NCBI GenBank assembly: GCA_965247475.1
Contig: OZ252016.1
Span: 124,001 to 188,000, forward strand
Reading direction: 5' to 3'
Source: G965247475 sp965247475
GTDB taxonomy: Bacteria; Chloroflexota; UBA11872
Length of the DNA: 64,000 nucleotides
Position 1 is the stretch's first letter, and the number at the start of each line of letters is the position of its first letter. The notes beneath the pieces are model-generated. The model did not search any database, was not told the origin of the DNA, and worked only from the letters and a program-made list of their open reading frames with translations. The position numbers and the translations under genes were made by a program. Positions 33,186 through 42,822 of this stretch are shown one piece after another.

Positions 33186-34382
33186 ATGCGTCTCGTCGTC
33201 GTGGCCAACGCCCGCATCCCCAGTGAGAAGGCCCATCCCCTTCAGATCATGCAGATGGCGGGGGCCTTTGCGGAGACGGTCAGCGACGTGCGCTTGGTGT
33301 ACGCGCGGCGCGACAACACGGACGCCATGCGCGTCGTGCGCGATCCGTTCGACTACTTCGGCGTCGCGCGCAGGTTCGCGCTCGTCGGGCTGCCGTGCTT
33401 CGATCTCGTCAAGCGCGTCACCGTCGATTGGCCCGCGTTGGGTCGCACCCCGTTCCCGCTGCTCGCCCACTATCTCCAGCTCTGGTCGTTCAGCCTGGCC
33501 GCGCTCTTTCTGGCAGCGCGCATGCGTGCGGATGTTGTGTACGGACGCGACGTGCTCCCGCTGACGCTCCTGCGCATGTTCACTCGCCACCCGTCGATCT
33601 ACTGCTTCGAGGCGCATACGACTCCAATGTCCCGCCTTTCCCGTCGTCTGCACATGTGGGCCGTGCGCCGCTTCGACCGGGTGGTCGTGATCACCGAGGG
33701 TCTGCGTCGCTGGTACCTCGACCGGGGGCTTGCGCCGGATCGCGTGCTGCTCGCGCCCGACGGCGTGGATCTCGCGGCGTTCGACGGCCTCTCGCGCGAG
33801 AGCGCTCGCGCCGAGCTCGGGATTCCGGACGACGCGCCGGTGGTGTGCTACCTCGGCCACCTGTTCCCGTGGAAGGGCGTGGATACGCTGGTTGCGGCCG
33901 TCCCGCAGGTTGACCCGCGCGCCCGCGTGTTCATCGTCGGCGGCGTCTCGCCCGATCTCGACCGGATTCGGGAGCGCGCCCGCGGCCTGCCCACGGTCAC
34001 GGTCACCGGATATCTTCCTCCCGACCGGGCGCGCCGCTACGTTGCGGCCTGCGACATCGCCGTGATCCCGTTCACCGCGCGTGCGCCGATCGCGCGTTCG
34101 CACGCCTCGCCGCTGAAACTGTTTGAATACATGGCGGCCGGAGCGGCGATCGTCGCCGGGGACCTTCCGTCGCTGCGCGAGGTTCTCGAGCACGAGCGGA
34201 ACGCGGTCTTGGTGCCGCCCGACGACCCGGCCGCGCTGGCGTCGGGAATAAACCGGGTCCTGCACGATCGGGCGCTGGCCGAGCGCATCGGCCGCACGGC
34301 GCTCGCGGAGGTGAACGCGTTCACGTGGACGCGCCGCGCGAAGTCGATCATCGCATTCTTGTCGCGGCCGCCGACGGCCTGA
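33186..34382 (+). CDS. Family 4 glycosyltransferase
   Basis: The chosen start is ATG 33186 (RLVVVANARIPSEKAHPLQI); a GTG at 33174 is nearly as good. The protein has about 398 residues. The acceptor half has YGRDVLPLTLLRMFTRHP and FEAHTTPMSRL. The donor half has YLGHLFPWKGVDTLVAAVP, FIVGGVSPDLDRIRERA and ARSHASPLKLFEYMAAGAA, the variant of the donor motif with only the second Glu, common in a branch of GT4 enzymes. It overlaps the following YfhO-like gene by 58 bases, which is more than other overlaps here. Confidence 0.9.
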   Translation: MRLVVVANARIPSEKAHPLQIMQMAGAFAETVSDVRLVYARRDNTDAMRVVRDPFDYFGVARRFALVGLPCFDLVKRVTVDWPALGRTPFPLLAHYLQLWSFSLAALFLAARMRADVVYGRDVLPLTLLRMFTRHPSIYCFEAHTTPMSRLSRRLHMWAVRRFDRVVVITEGLRRWYLDRGLAPDRVLLAPDGVDLAAFDGLSRESARAELGIPDDAPVVCYLGHLFPWKGVDTLVAAVPQVDPRARVFIVGGVSPDLDRIRERARGLPTVTVTGYLPPDRARRYVAACDIAVIPFTARAPIARSHASPLKLFEYMAAGAAIVAGDLPSLREVLEHERNAVLVPPDDPAALASGINRVLHDRALAERIGRTALAEVNAFTWTRRAKSIIAFLSRPPTA

Positions 34383-36949
34383 CGCGCGCGTTCGCGCCCG
34401 TCGGACGGGCGATCGATCGCGTCGCCCGGGCCGGCCTCGCCTGGCGGCGCGCGATCATTGTTGTCGGCCTGATCGCGCCGCTGCTGATCCTCTATCGCCA
34501 GCTCCTGTTCGCCGGTGAGGCCTGGCTCGACTTCGATTTGCTCTTCAGCCACCAGCCCCGCTACCAGCTCCTCGCCGAGGGTCTGGCCGAGGGCCGCATT
34601 CCCCTCTGGGCGCCCGGGATGCTCGGCGGCTTTCCGATCCCCTTCTCCGAGTTCGGCTGGTTCTATCCGCTGACCTGGCTGCTGCTGATTCTGTTCGATC
34701 CGCTCCGCGCCTATTTCGTCGAGATCGCTGTCGCGGTCGCGCTCGCGGCGGCCGCCGGCTACTGGCTTGCACGGGTGTGGTCCCTGTCGCGGCCCGCCGC
34801 GTTCACCGCCGCCTTCCTGTTCGCGTACGGACCGTTCGTGTTCGCGACCTCGCGCTACATGAGCTACGCCGACAGCTTCTTCGCCTTGCCGGCCGGCATC
34901 GCCACGCTCGAGTTGATCGCGCGCGGCCATCGCCGCTATGCGGCGTTGCTCGCGCTCATCACCGGGATCATGGCCATCGCCGGCCACCCGCAGATCGCGC
35001 TCTTGTCCGTGTTTGCGTGGATCGTCTTTGGCCTGTTTCGCCTCTGGTGGACCTGGCGCGACGACGGGCTCACGCGCGCCGGCCGGTGGCTGATCTGGAC
35101 CGTGCCCGCGGGGCTGATCGGGTTGGCGCTCGCCGCGGTTCGATTGTTGCCGGCGATCGAGACGACCGCGCAATCACCGCGCGCCGAGGGGCTGGGATTC
35201 GAGCTGGCCGCGCAAGGATCGATCGCCCCCTGGAACCTGATCCTCGGCTATCTCTACCCGTCCTTCGAGATCCCCCGCGTGCTCGAGGGGACGCTCAATG
35301 CCGAGGAGTTGCTGTATCTCGGCCTGCTCACGCCCGCACTGGTCCTGCTGGCCCTGATCGTCGGCTGGCGGCGTCGGCTCGTCCGCTTTCTTGCGTTGCT
35401 GGTCGCCCTCTCGTGGATCTTGGCCATGGGGTCGTACAGCCTTGGCTTTCCACTGGTTCACCGGCTCCCGCTGTTCGAGTTCTTCCGACAACCGGCGCGC
35501 TTCGGCCTGGTGGCCGGCTTCGGCCTCGCGTACCTCGTTGGACTGAGCATCGACTACTTCAGCCGCGACGGCATCGCCGGTTCGCTCGCAATGCGCTGGC
35601 TCACTCGCGGCTGGCTGTGGCTGGCGGGCCTGATCGCGGCCGGCACCGCCGTGGCCACCATCGTGCTCACCGGCTTCGCGTTCCTGATCGTGCCGTACGG
35701 ATACGACTACATCGACCGCGTGATCGTCGGGTCCGAGGACCGGTTCCTCAGCGCCGAGCGCTACTACCGGACCTTCGATCAGCTGTACGGGCGTATGGAG
35801 ACCGCCTTCAGCCTCGCCGGCGGGACGCCGCGTCTCATCCTCGTTGCCGCCCTGTTGAGCGCCCTTGTCCTCTGGCTCTACCGCCGTGGGACGCTTGCAC
35901 CCCGCCATGCCCCCGCCGCGATGGCCCTGATCCTCGCGGTCGACGTGCTGGTCGCGCCGGGCCATGCCATCCCGGTCGTTCCAGAGCCGCTCCACGCCCG
36001 CGTCCCGCAGGTCGTCGACGCGATGGAACCCCACCCCATCGGAAACTGGCGAGTGTTCTCCTACCGCGGGCTCGCACAGAAATTCGAGCTTTCGACCGCC
36101 ACCGGCGACCGCCTGACTCGCGAGCGCCGCGATCTGCTCGAATACATCTTCATGAACGAGACCCTCACACCCAATGCACCGTTGGATTGGGACCTCGAGT
36201 CGATCGACGGCTACGAGAACCTCATGTCGCGATCGGCGGCCGAGTACCTAGCGTACGTGGGCAGCGAGCGCACCACCGTGCCGGGATTCGCGGTCGATCC
36301 CGCGCTCGACGCCGACGACCGCCGCGCGATTCTGGCCGATCGGCTGCCCGCGCTGGCCGCCGCCAACGTTCGGTATCTCACCTCTGGCGCGCCGCTCGAT
36401 ATCCCGGGTCTCCGCGAGGTGTTCGTGGGCGACATCGAGCTTCCCGAGTGGGCCGGCGTGACACAGTCGATCCACCTGTACGAGCTGGAGGCCTGGCGGC
36501 CGCGTGTCTTCGTGGCTCGGGATTGGACGGTTGTGCCGCCGGAACGCCCCATCCCGGCGCAGCTCGCGTCGCTCGCCGTGCCCGGAACCACGCTCGTCGA
36601 TCGCGAACCGCGGATCCCACGGGCGGATGCCGGCGCCGGATCGGACACGATCGGCCCGCTCGTGTCGGACCCGGAACGACTCAGCCTGACCGTGGATCTC
36701 GCGGCCCCGGCCGTCGTGGTCGTCAGCGAGGCCATGGCCCCTGGTTGGACGGCCACCGTCGACGGTTCACCCGTCGAGCTCATCACCGCCAACGTCGTCA
36801 TGCGTGGCGTAGCCGTGCCGGCCGGCGTTCATACCATCGACATGCGGTTCGATCCCCCTGGGTATCGTGCGGGCATCGTGGTGTCGCTGGTCGGCGTGGC
36901 GCTGCTGCTGGCCCTCGGCGCGATCGGGCTCTGGGCCGATCGCTCGTGA
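34325..36949 (+). CDS. YfhO-family polytopic membrane protein
   Basis: The 874-residue protein has about twelve to fourteen membrane helices in its first 560 residues. An early extracytoplasmic loop has LDFDLLFSHQPRYQLLAEGL and IPLWAPGMLGGFPIPFSEFG, the signature of the YfhO/GT-C-like family. A large extracytoplasmic C-terminal region ends with a beta-rich domain (VVVVSEAMAPGWTATVDG) and a final membrane helix. Firmicute YfhO glycosylates lipoteichoic acid from a polyprenyl carrier, so a similar outside-facing glycosylation is plausible. The GTG start overlaps the upstream glycosyltransferase gene by 58 bases, and a later start cannot be excluded. Confidence 0.82.
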   Translation: MDAPREVDHRILVAAADGLTRAFAPVGRAIDRVARAGLAWRRAIIVVGLIAPLLILYRQLLFAGEAWLDFDLLFSHQPRYQLLAEGLAEGRIPLWAPGMLGGFPIPFSEFGWFYPLTWLLLILFDPLRAYFVEIAVAVALAAAAGYWLARVWSLSRPAAFTAAFLFAYGPFVFATSRYMSYADSFFALPAGIATLELIARGHRRYAALLALITGIMAIAGHPQIALLSVFAWIVFGLFRLWWTWRDDGLTRAGRWLIWTVPAGLIGLALAAVRLLPAIETTAQSPRAEGLGFELAAQGSIAPWNLILGYLYPSFEIPRVLEGTLNAEELLYLGLLTPALVLLALIVGWRRRLVRFLALLVALSWILAMGSYSLGFPLVHRLPLFEFFRQPARFGLVAGFGLAYLVGLSIDYFSRDGIAGSLAMRWLTRGWLWLAGLIAAGTAVATIVLTGFAFLIVPYGYDYIDRVIVGSEDRFLSAERYYRTFDQLYGRMETAFSLAGGTPRLILVAALLSALVLWLYRRGTLAPRHAPAAMALILAVDVLVAPGHAIPVVPEPLHARVPQVVDAMEPHPIGNWRVFSYRGLAQKFELSTATGDRLTRERRDLLEYIFMNETLTPNAPLDWDLESIDGYENLMSRSAAEYLAYVGSERTTVPGFAVDPALDADDRRAILADRLPALAAANVRYLTSGAPLDIPGLREVFVGDIELPEWAGVTQSIHLYELEAWRPRVFVARDWTVVPPERPIPAQLASLAVPGTTLVDREPRIPRADAGAGSDTIGPLVSDPERLSLTVDLAAPAVVVVSEAMAPGWTATVDGSPVELITANVVMRGVAVPAGVHTIDMRFDPPGYRAGIVVSLVGVALLLALGAIGLWADRS

Positions 36950-38070
36950 AGCTCGCGCTCGTCGCCGATGCGTTCGATCTCACCAACGGCTGGGGCCGCT
37001 ACGCGGGCGAGCTCGCGCGCGGCCTTATCCGGCGCGGCGTCGATCTGCGGCTCGTCAGCCCGCGGCGCTACTGCCGCCTCGACGACCTCCGCGACTACCC
37101 CGACTTCTGCGACATCCCCTCGTTTCAGTATCAGACCCGCCATTACGCCAAGCTGCTGGCCCGCACCTTCATCCCACTGCGCCGCGCGCTGCGAGACGTG
37201 GATGCGGTCCACTGCATGGTCGAGCCGTATGCCCCCTCCGTCGGCCTCGCGGCGCGCGGGCGCCCGTACGCGGTGTCGCTGGTCGGCACCTACGCCGTGC
37301 CGTCGCGCCGCCCGCTCGTCGAGGCCTGGTTGCTGCGCCGCACATTGCGGCGCGCCCGAGTGCTCACCGCCATCAGTGCCCACACCGAATCGAAGGTCCG
37401 CGCGGACACCGGACTCGAGCACACGGCCGTCGTCCCACTCGGCGTCAACGCGGGTGAGTTCACCGTGGCGGACCCGCCCCTCCGCGAGCCGCGCCTCATC
37501 GTGTCGGTCGGCGAGGTCAAGCCTCGTAAGGGCGTCGATCTCGTCGTCGAAGCGGTCGCCGGGCTGCGCGCTGAGCTTCCGGGCCTGCGCTACGCCATCG
37601 TGGGCCCGTATCGCGACGCCTCCCCGTTCGTTCAGAAGCTGCGCCGCAGGATCCGCGCGCTCGGGCTCGCCGACGCCGTCACCATGACCGGCCCCGTCTC
37701 CCACAATGACCTCGTCGACTGGTATCACCGGGCGGCCGTGGTCGCGATGCCGTTCCGCGCCGCAGGCGGCGACTTCGAGGGGTTCGGCCTGGTGCTGCTG
37801 GAGGCCGGGGCCGCCGGCGCGCCGGTGATCGGCGCGCGCGACTCCGCCGCCGAGGAGACGGTTCAGGATGCGCGCAATGGCTTGCTGGTTCCGCCGGGCG
37901 ACGTCACCGCGCTGGTGGGCGCGATTCGGCGCGTCTTGACTGATACGACCCTCGCCGATCGCCTGTCGGCCGGCGGGCACGCGCGGGCAGCCGAGATGAG
38001 CTGGGACCGCTCGACCGAGCGAATGCTCGACGTCTACGCGCGCGCGTTCGGCCGCCGCGTGGAATCGTGA
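36946..38070 (+). CDS. Family 4 glycosyltransferase
   Basis: The GTG at 36946 overlaps the YfhO stop and gives 374 residues. The long frame upstream is a shadow. Features are KLALVADAFDLTNGWGRYAG, TAISAHTESKVRADTGLE, VSVGEVKPRKGVDLVVEAV and FEGFGLVLLEAGAAGAPVIG with a complete E-x7-E motif (EGFGLVLLE). It is a classical retaining GT-B enzyme of unknown specificity. A 45-base gap separates it from the flippase gene. Confidence 0.92.
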   Translation: MKLALVADAFDLTNGWGRYAGELARGLIRRGVDLRLVSPRRYCRLDDLRDYPDFCDIPSFQYQTRHYAKLLARTFIPLRRALRDVDAVHCMVEPYAPSVGLAARGRPYAVSLVGTYAVPSRRPLVEAWLLRRTLRRARVLTAISAHTESKVRADTGLEHTAVVPLGVNAGEFTVADPPLREPRLIVSVGEVKPRKGVDLVVEAVAGLRAELPGLRYAIVGPYRDASPFVQKLRRRIRALGLADAVTMTGPVSHNDLVDWYHRAAVVAMPFRAAGGDFEGFGLVLLEAGAAGAPVIGARDSAAEETVQDARNGLLVPPGDVTALVGAIRRVLTDTTLADRLSAGGHARAAEMSWDRSTERMLDVYARAFGRRVES

Positions 38071-38115
38071 GCGCGGCCTTGATATCGCAAACAAGCGCCC
38101 GGCTGCTTCGCCGAT

Positions 38116-39639
38116 GTGGAGTCCGTTGTAGGGCGCGGCGGGTCCGCCAGATTGGCTAGCGGCGCCCCGGTCGAGCCGCGGCCGCGCCCGGCCCGAGCCG
38201 GTCTCGGCGAGGTCGCGGTTCGCGGCGTCGTCACGCTCGGCATGCGCGAAGGCGCGATGAAGATCCTGGCCTTCGTCGGTGACGTTGCACTGTATCGGCT
38301 GCTCACGCCCGCCGATTTCGGTGTGATCGTCCCGATCGCGTTCCTCGCGGGCATGGTCAAGCAGTTCGCCGACGTCGGTCTCCAGCCCAGCCTCATCCAG
38401 CGCAAGGACGAGCCCGGCCGCGACGATCTGCGCGCGGTGTTCACGGTGCAGCTCGGGCTGGTGCTTGTCGCGGCGGCGCTCGTGTTCATTGCCGGACCGA
38501 TCATGGTGGAGGGATTGCTCGAGGGCGCGGCCGATCCGTGGATGATCCGTGTCTTCGCGCTCTCGATTCTGCTCTCCGCGTTCCGGCTCGTGCCGGCCGC
38601 GCTGCTCGAACGCCATCTGCGGTTCGGGCGCCTCTCCGCCGCCGACATCGGCGGGACGCTCTGGTACTACGGGGCCGCCATCGGGTTCGCGATCGCCGCC
38701 TTCAACGTCTGGAGTCTGGTGATCGCGCACGTCGGCGCCAGCATCGTCGCGACCGTGCTCGTGATGGCGGCGCAGCCCTGGCGGCCCTTCCCGAGCCTGC
38801 GCGTCTCGGCGATTCGCCCCTACATCAACTTCGGCGCGCAGTTCCAGGGCGCGCGGCTCGCGCTCATGCTGAAGGACGCGCTCATCCCGCTGTACGCGCC
38901 CAGGGTGTTCGGCGTTACGGCCACCGGGCTGCTGAGCTGGGCCGACAAGATCGCGTCGCAGCCGCTCATGTTCACGCAGCTGGTCGCGCGCGTGAGCCTG
39001 CCGGCGTTCTCACGCATTCAGGACGATCCCGACCGGGTCCGGCAGGGCGCCGAGCTGACGCTCAAGTGGAATGCCCTCCTCACGCTGCCGGCGTTCGCCG
39101 CCGTGCTCGCCTACGCGCCCGAGATCGCGCGCTTCATCTACAGCGACCAGTGGACGCCGGCCGTGCCGGCGCTCTACGTGCTTGCGCTCAATGCGGTGCT
39201 CGTGCCGATCAACGGGCTCATCACGCCGATTCTGAACGCGCTCGGCAAGACCCGGCTCGTGCTCATGGTCGCGATCGGCTGGGTGGCGATCGCCTGGATT
39301 GTCGCCGTGCTGCTCGCCATGGCGGGCGTGGGGCTGCTCGCGATCCCGATTGCGCTCGCCGTCTCCCAATTCGCGGCGGCGCTCGTGTTGGTGCCGCTGG
39401 CCTGGCATGTGTTTCACCTCCGCCTCCTCCGCCACTTGGGCAAGCCGCTGCTCGCCGCCGTCCTGGCCGGTGTGGTGGGGCGCTTCGCGCTGCTGCCGCT
39501 GCTCACCGACGCGGTCTTGCTCGTGCAGGGTGGCATCCTCGTCGTCATCATCTACGCGGCGCTCATCTACGTATTCGACGGCCGCGCGCTGCGCGCCGAG
39601 CTCGGCGCCTTGATTCACCGGCGCGCCGGTGACCTCTAG
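38116..39639 (+). CDS. Wzx-like oligosaccharide flippase (MOP superfamily)
   Basis: The 507-residue protein has a basic, proline-rich lead of about 30 residues, then about twelve to fourteen membrane helices. Conserved points are LYRLLTPADFGVIVPIAFLA, FADVGLQPSLIQRKD and, midway, LLSWADKIASQPLMFTQLVA, as in polysaccharide biosynthesis proteins of the RfbX/WcaO type. It would flip polyprenyl-linked repeat units outward. The GTG at 38116 is weak and a start further in, near ATG codons around 38,240-38,260, is possible. The presence of this flippase beside an ABC exporter in one locus is unusual. Confidence 0.88.
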   Translation: MESVVGRGGSARLASGAPVEPRPRPARAGLGEVAVRGVVTLGMREGAMKILAFVGDVALYRLLTPADFGVIVPIAFLAGMVKQFADVGLQPSLIQRKDEPGRDDLRAVFTVQLGLVLVAAALVFIAGPIMVEGLLEGAADPWMIRVFALSILLSAFRLVPAALLERHLRFGRLSAADIGGTLWYYGAAIGFAIAAFNVWSLVIAHVGASIVATVLVMAAQPWRPFPSLRVSAIRPYINFGAQFQGARLALMLKDALIPLYAPRVFGVTATGLLSWADKIASQPLMFTQLVARVSLPAFSRIQDDPDRVRQGAELTLKWNALLTLPAFAAVLAYAPEIARFIYSDQWTPAVPALYVLALNAVLVPINGLITPILNALGKTRLVLMVAIGWVAIAWIVAVLLAMAGVGLLAIPIALAVSQFAAALVLVPLAWHVFHLRLLRHLGKPLLAAVLAGVVGRFALLPLLTDAVLLVQGGILVVIIYAALIYVFDGRALRAELGALIHRRAGDL

Positions 39640-39650
39640 GTCATCCGGAA

Positions 39651-40808
39651 ATGAACGTTGGAGTGAACGTCCGAACCGCGAATCTAGCCGTGCCGGACGG
39701 CCACGGCGAGAGCATGCGTAATCTGTCGCGGGCGCTCGTGACGACCAACCCCGGCCATACGATTGATTTTGTCGCCGACGCCCCGGCGCGATTTCACCTG
39801 CCGTGCGATCGGCGGGCGGCGCTGCGGGTGCTCCGACCGTTCCCGGCCGGCAATCGGTTCCTTCGCGGCGCGTTCGGCGCCGATCCCTGGTACCGCGCTC
39901 GCGTGCTGTTGAACCGGCACTGGCGTCGCTGGTCCGCCTATCTCCAGAGCGCCCACGAGCCCACGCCGGTCCGGACCGGTCCGCGCCACGTCGCGCTGGT
40001 GCTCGATGTCGCGTTTATGCGAACGACGGGCGCGGCGTACTTCGACCCCGATGTCCGTGCCTTTCTGGACCTGTGGACCGCCGAGAACGTGCATCGCGCC
40101 GACGCGGTGGTGACGATCTCCCCCTGGGCCCGCGATCAGGTGGCGCGGATCTACGCCGCCGATCCCGACCGCATTCACGTGGCGGCGCTGGGCGTGGACC
40201 GCGACCGCTTCCGCCCCAGCCATGCGGCCAAGGACCTGCGGGCCTGCGCCGAGCGCTACGGATTGCGCGATCCGTACATCGTGTTCATCGGCACGCTGCA
40301 GCCGCGCAAGAACCTCGGGACCCTGGCCGAGGCGTTCCGCCTGGCCCGCGATCGCGGCCTCTCGCACGATCTCGCGATCGTTGGCCGCCGCGGCTGGCGC
40401 TACGAAGATATCGCCGCTCAGCTCGAGGGCAGGGAGGAAGCCGGCATCTGCTTGGTCGGCGCCGCTCCGCCCCAGGACCTCCCGCTCCTGCTGGCCGGTG
40501 CGGACGCGTTCGTGAGCGTCGGCATCGACGAGGGCTTCGGCATGCCGGTGCTGGAAGCCATGGCCTCGGGGGTTCCCGTCGTCGCGTCGGACCAGGCGGG
40601 GCTGGCGGACGCCACCGGCGACGCCGGTCTGCGGGTCGATCCGCACGATGTCGAGGCCATTGCCGCCGCGCTGCTCAGGATCGCGAGTGACGCGGATCTG
40701 CGGGCTGACCTTCGCGCCCGCGGACTCGCGCGGGCGGCGGATCACACGTGGGAGCGAACCGCGCGCGCCGTCTGGACCGCAATGGAGCAAGCGTGCGAAT
40801 CCTCCTGA
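39651..40808 (+). CDS. Family 4 glycosyltransferase (mannosyltransferase B-like)
   Basis: The 385-residue enzyme has HVALVLDVAFMRTTGAAYF and VTISPWARDQVARIYA on the acceptor side, as in MtfB-type O-antigen mannosyltransferases. Donor-side blocks are FIGTLQPRKNLGTLAEAFRL, AIVGRRGW and DEGFGMPVLEAMASGVPVVA with complete E-x7-E. Specificity for mannose is a guess from family resemblance. It starts at ATG 39651, 11 bases after the flippase stop, and overlaps the next gene by 16 bases. Confidence 0.9.
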   Translation: MNVGVNVRTANLAVPDGHGESMRNLSRALVTTNPGHTIDFVADAPARFHLPCDRRAALRVLRPFPAGNRFLRGAFGADPWYRARVLLNRHWRRWSAYLQSAHEPTPVRTGPRHVALVLDVAFMRTTGAAYFDPDVRAFLDLWTAENVHRADAVVTISPWARDQVARIYAADPDRIHVAALGVDRDRFRPSHAAKDLRACAERYGLRDPYIVFIGTLQPRKNLGTLAEAFRLARDRGLSHDLAIVGRRGWRYEDIAAQLEGREEAGICLVGAAPPQDLPLLLAGADAFVSVGIDEGFGMPVLEAMASGVPVVASDQAGLADATGDAGLRVDPHDVEAIAAALLRIASDADLRADLRARGLARAADHTWERTARAVWTAMEQACESS

Positions 40809-41845
40809 TCGGGCCGCACTGGGACACTGGCCGCTGGACCGAGTACTGCGCGGCCGGCCTGGAACGCAACGGCCACGACGTTCGCGCCTTCACCTACAGC
40901 GCCGGCCTGGCCCGTCCCGTCAGTCTGTTCGGGCGCGTTCGGCGCCGCCTGATCGGCACCGATCGATTTCAACTCGAGCGCGTCATGCGCGCGCAGCGGC
41001 GCGACAACCTTGCGGCCGTCGATCTCGCCGCGCGGCGGCGGCCCGAGCTTCTCATCGTGCTCAAGGGCGAGGTGCTCCTGCCGGAGACCGTCGATCGCCT
41101 GCGCGCGCTGACCGACGGACCGATCGTGCAGTGGTGCGGCGACGATCCCTCGTGGTTCCCGAACATCGTGGCCGCCGCGCACCTCTACGACCGGTTCTTT
41201 CTGGCCGAGCCCACCTACGCGGCCGATCTGGCCCCACGAGGCGTCACCGCCGAGTTCTTGCCCCACGCGGCCGACCCCGCCGCATGGGCGCCCGCTGATG
41301 CCGAAGACGAGGAGCGGCTCGACGTCGTGTTCGTGGGCGACTCGCGTCACCAGATGGGCCACCTGCCCGTCAACCGCGAGCGCGTGGACCTGATCGAGAC
41401 GGTCGCGGCCATGGACCTCCAGATGGCCGTCTGGGGCCGTGGCTGGGACAAGCTCGGCCCCGAGTCCGCCGCTCGCCGCCGCCACCGTGGACCGACCCTG
41501 CTCCCCGCCGCCGCCGTGGGCCGCGCGTACCGGGCCGCCAAGATCGTCTTGAACGTTCACCACGCCCAGATGCGCCAGGGTGTGAACATGCGCACCTTTG
41601 AGATTCCGGCCGCCGGCGCCTTCCAACTCAGCGACTACAAGTCCCGCTTGGACGAGCTCTTCGATGTCGGGCGAGAGATCGCCGTGTTTCGCGACCGCGC
41701 CGAGCTTGCGGACCGCGTGCGCGATCATCTGGCCGATCCCGACGGGCGGCGTGCCGCGGCCGAGGCCGGGCGCCGCCGGGTCGAGCGCGACCACACCTAC
41801 CGCGTCCGCATGCGTCAGCTCGTGGAGCGCGCCACGCGTGCATAG
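40793..41845 (+). CDS. CgeB-like glycosyltransferase
   Basis: The start is GTG 40793 (RILLIGPHWDTGRWTEY), giving 350 residues and overlapping the gene before by 16 bases. The N-terminal part reads ELLIVLKGEVLLPETVDRL and VQWCGDDPSWFPNI, typical of the DUF3880/CgeB spore-maturation-like family. The C-terminal part has VFVGDSRHQM, VWGRGWDKLG and NVHHAQMRQGVNMRTFEIPA, a conserved block of that family. These enzymes have a GT-B fold. Role here is presumably transfer of a sugar within the glycan. Confidence 0.85.
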   Translation: MRILLIGPHWDTGRWTEYCAAGLERNGHDVRAFTYSAGLARPVSLFGRVRRRLIGTDRFQLERVMRAQRRDNLAAVDLAARRRPELLIVLKGEVLLPETVDRLRALTDGPIVQWCGDDPSWFPNIVAAAHLYDRFFLAEPTYAADLAPRGVTAEFLPHAADPAAWAPADAEDEERLDVVFVGDSRHQMGHLPVNRERVDLIETVAAMDLQMAVWGRGWDKLGPESAARRRHRGPTLLPAAAVGRAYRAAKIVLNVHHAQMRQGVNMRTFEIPAAGAFQLSDYKSRLDELFDVGREIAVFRDRAELADRVRDHLADPDGRRAAAEAGRRRVERDHTYRVRMRQLVERATRA

Positions 41846-41882
41846 CCGATCCGTGCCCAACCAGGCCGCGCGCCCGCCAATG

Positions 41883-41902
41883 TCATCCCGAGCGGAGCGA
41901 AT
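41883..41902 (+). repeat. Degenerate family A repeat
   Basis: TCATCCCGAGCGGAGCGAAT resembles the start of repeat unit A, but the closing GAGGAATCT arm is lost. It lies in the 158-base gap before the methyltransferase gene. Confidence 0.45.
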
Positions 41903-42003
41903 GATCGTGATCCCACGGCTTCGACCTGCGTGGTCCGGCGCGACCGCCTGGCCCGCGCTCCGCGAACTGGACCGCCGGGGAGCGGCGGCGGACGCTCTGT
42001 TCC

Positions 42004-42822
42004 ATGCCTAACGCGGCGTTTCCAACCTCGCTGGTCGCACGCTCCGATGCCGAGCTGCTCCGCCTCGCGCTTCGGGCGCAGCCGCATCAACCGGCGGTGG
42101 CGCTCTGGCGGGCCACCGAGCTCATCCTGCTCCGCGAGGTCTCGTTCGCGATGCCCGTCCTCGATCTCGGTTGCGGCACCGGCGAGGGCGCGCGCGCCGT
42201 CCTCCGCTCGCACTGGCCGCTCGACGGACTCGAGCTCGTGCCCGCCGAGGCGCGGGTGGCCCACGCGTCCGACGTGTACCGCGCGGTTGTCCGCGCCGAT
42301 GCGACGCGCGCCCCGCTGGCCGCCGGCGGCTACGAGACTGTGTACAGCCAGAGCGTGCTTGAGCACATCCCGGACGACATCGGCGCGATCCGGGAGGCGG
42401 CGCGCCTGCTGGCGCCGGGCGGGCGCTTGGTCTTCACCGTGCCCGCGCCGGAGTTCGCGCGGCGGATCCGCGACGACCACGGGCCTGCGGAACTCGAGGC
42501 CGTGAACGCACGGCTCGGGCACCTCCACTACCGGTCCATCGACGAGTGGCGTGCGGTCTTGAATGATGCCGACCTGGAGATCGAGCAGACGGCCGGGCAT
42601 CTCCCCGCCGCAACCCAGCGCGCGTGGAAGCGACTCGACAAACTCATGGTGCGCCGGGTCCGGGGGCGTCGCGTCCTCGATTGGATTCGCGGCGCGCACC
42701 GGCGCGGCCTCCTCCCGCTCCGACCCTGGCTCGCCCTGTGGACCAGCCTGCTCTGGCGATCGTATCGACGCCCGGTCGACGAACCCGGCGGCTACCTCAT
42801 CGTCGCGGAGCGCGCGGCGTGA
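42004..42822 (+). CDS. SAM-dependent methyltransferase, class I
   Basis: The 272-residue protein has motif I VLDLGCGTGEGAR, the acidic end of strand two (LDGLELVP), YSQSVLEHIPDD and LLAPGGRLVFTVPAPEF, which are post-I, motif II and motif III of Methyltransf_11-type enzymes. A helical C-terminal region follows. It probably methylates a sugar or the chain end of the glycan. In some ABC-exported O-antigens a terminal methylation signals export, but no evidence links it to Wzt here. It overlaps the next gene by four bases. Confidence 0.88.
   Translation: MPNAAFPTSLVARSDAELLRLALRAQPHQPAVALWRATELILLREVSFAMPVLDLGCGTGEGARAVLRSHWPLDGLELVPAEARVAHASDVYRAVVRADATRAPLAAGGYETVYSQSVLEHIPDDIGAIREAARLLAPGGRLVFTVPAPEFARRIRDDHGPAELEAVNARLGHLHYRSIDEWRAVLNDADLEIEQTAGHLPAATQRAWKRLDKLMVRRVRGRRVLDWIRGAHRRGLLPLRPWLALWTSLLWRSYRRPVDEPGGYLIVAERAA

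Noticed and set aside
34777..36945. Upstream 723 codons of the frame that contains the 36,946 glycosyltransferase
   Set aside because: They are an alternative frame of the YfhO-family gene, very Arg-rich and without any motif.
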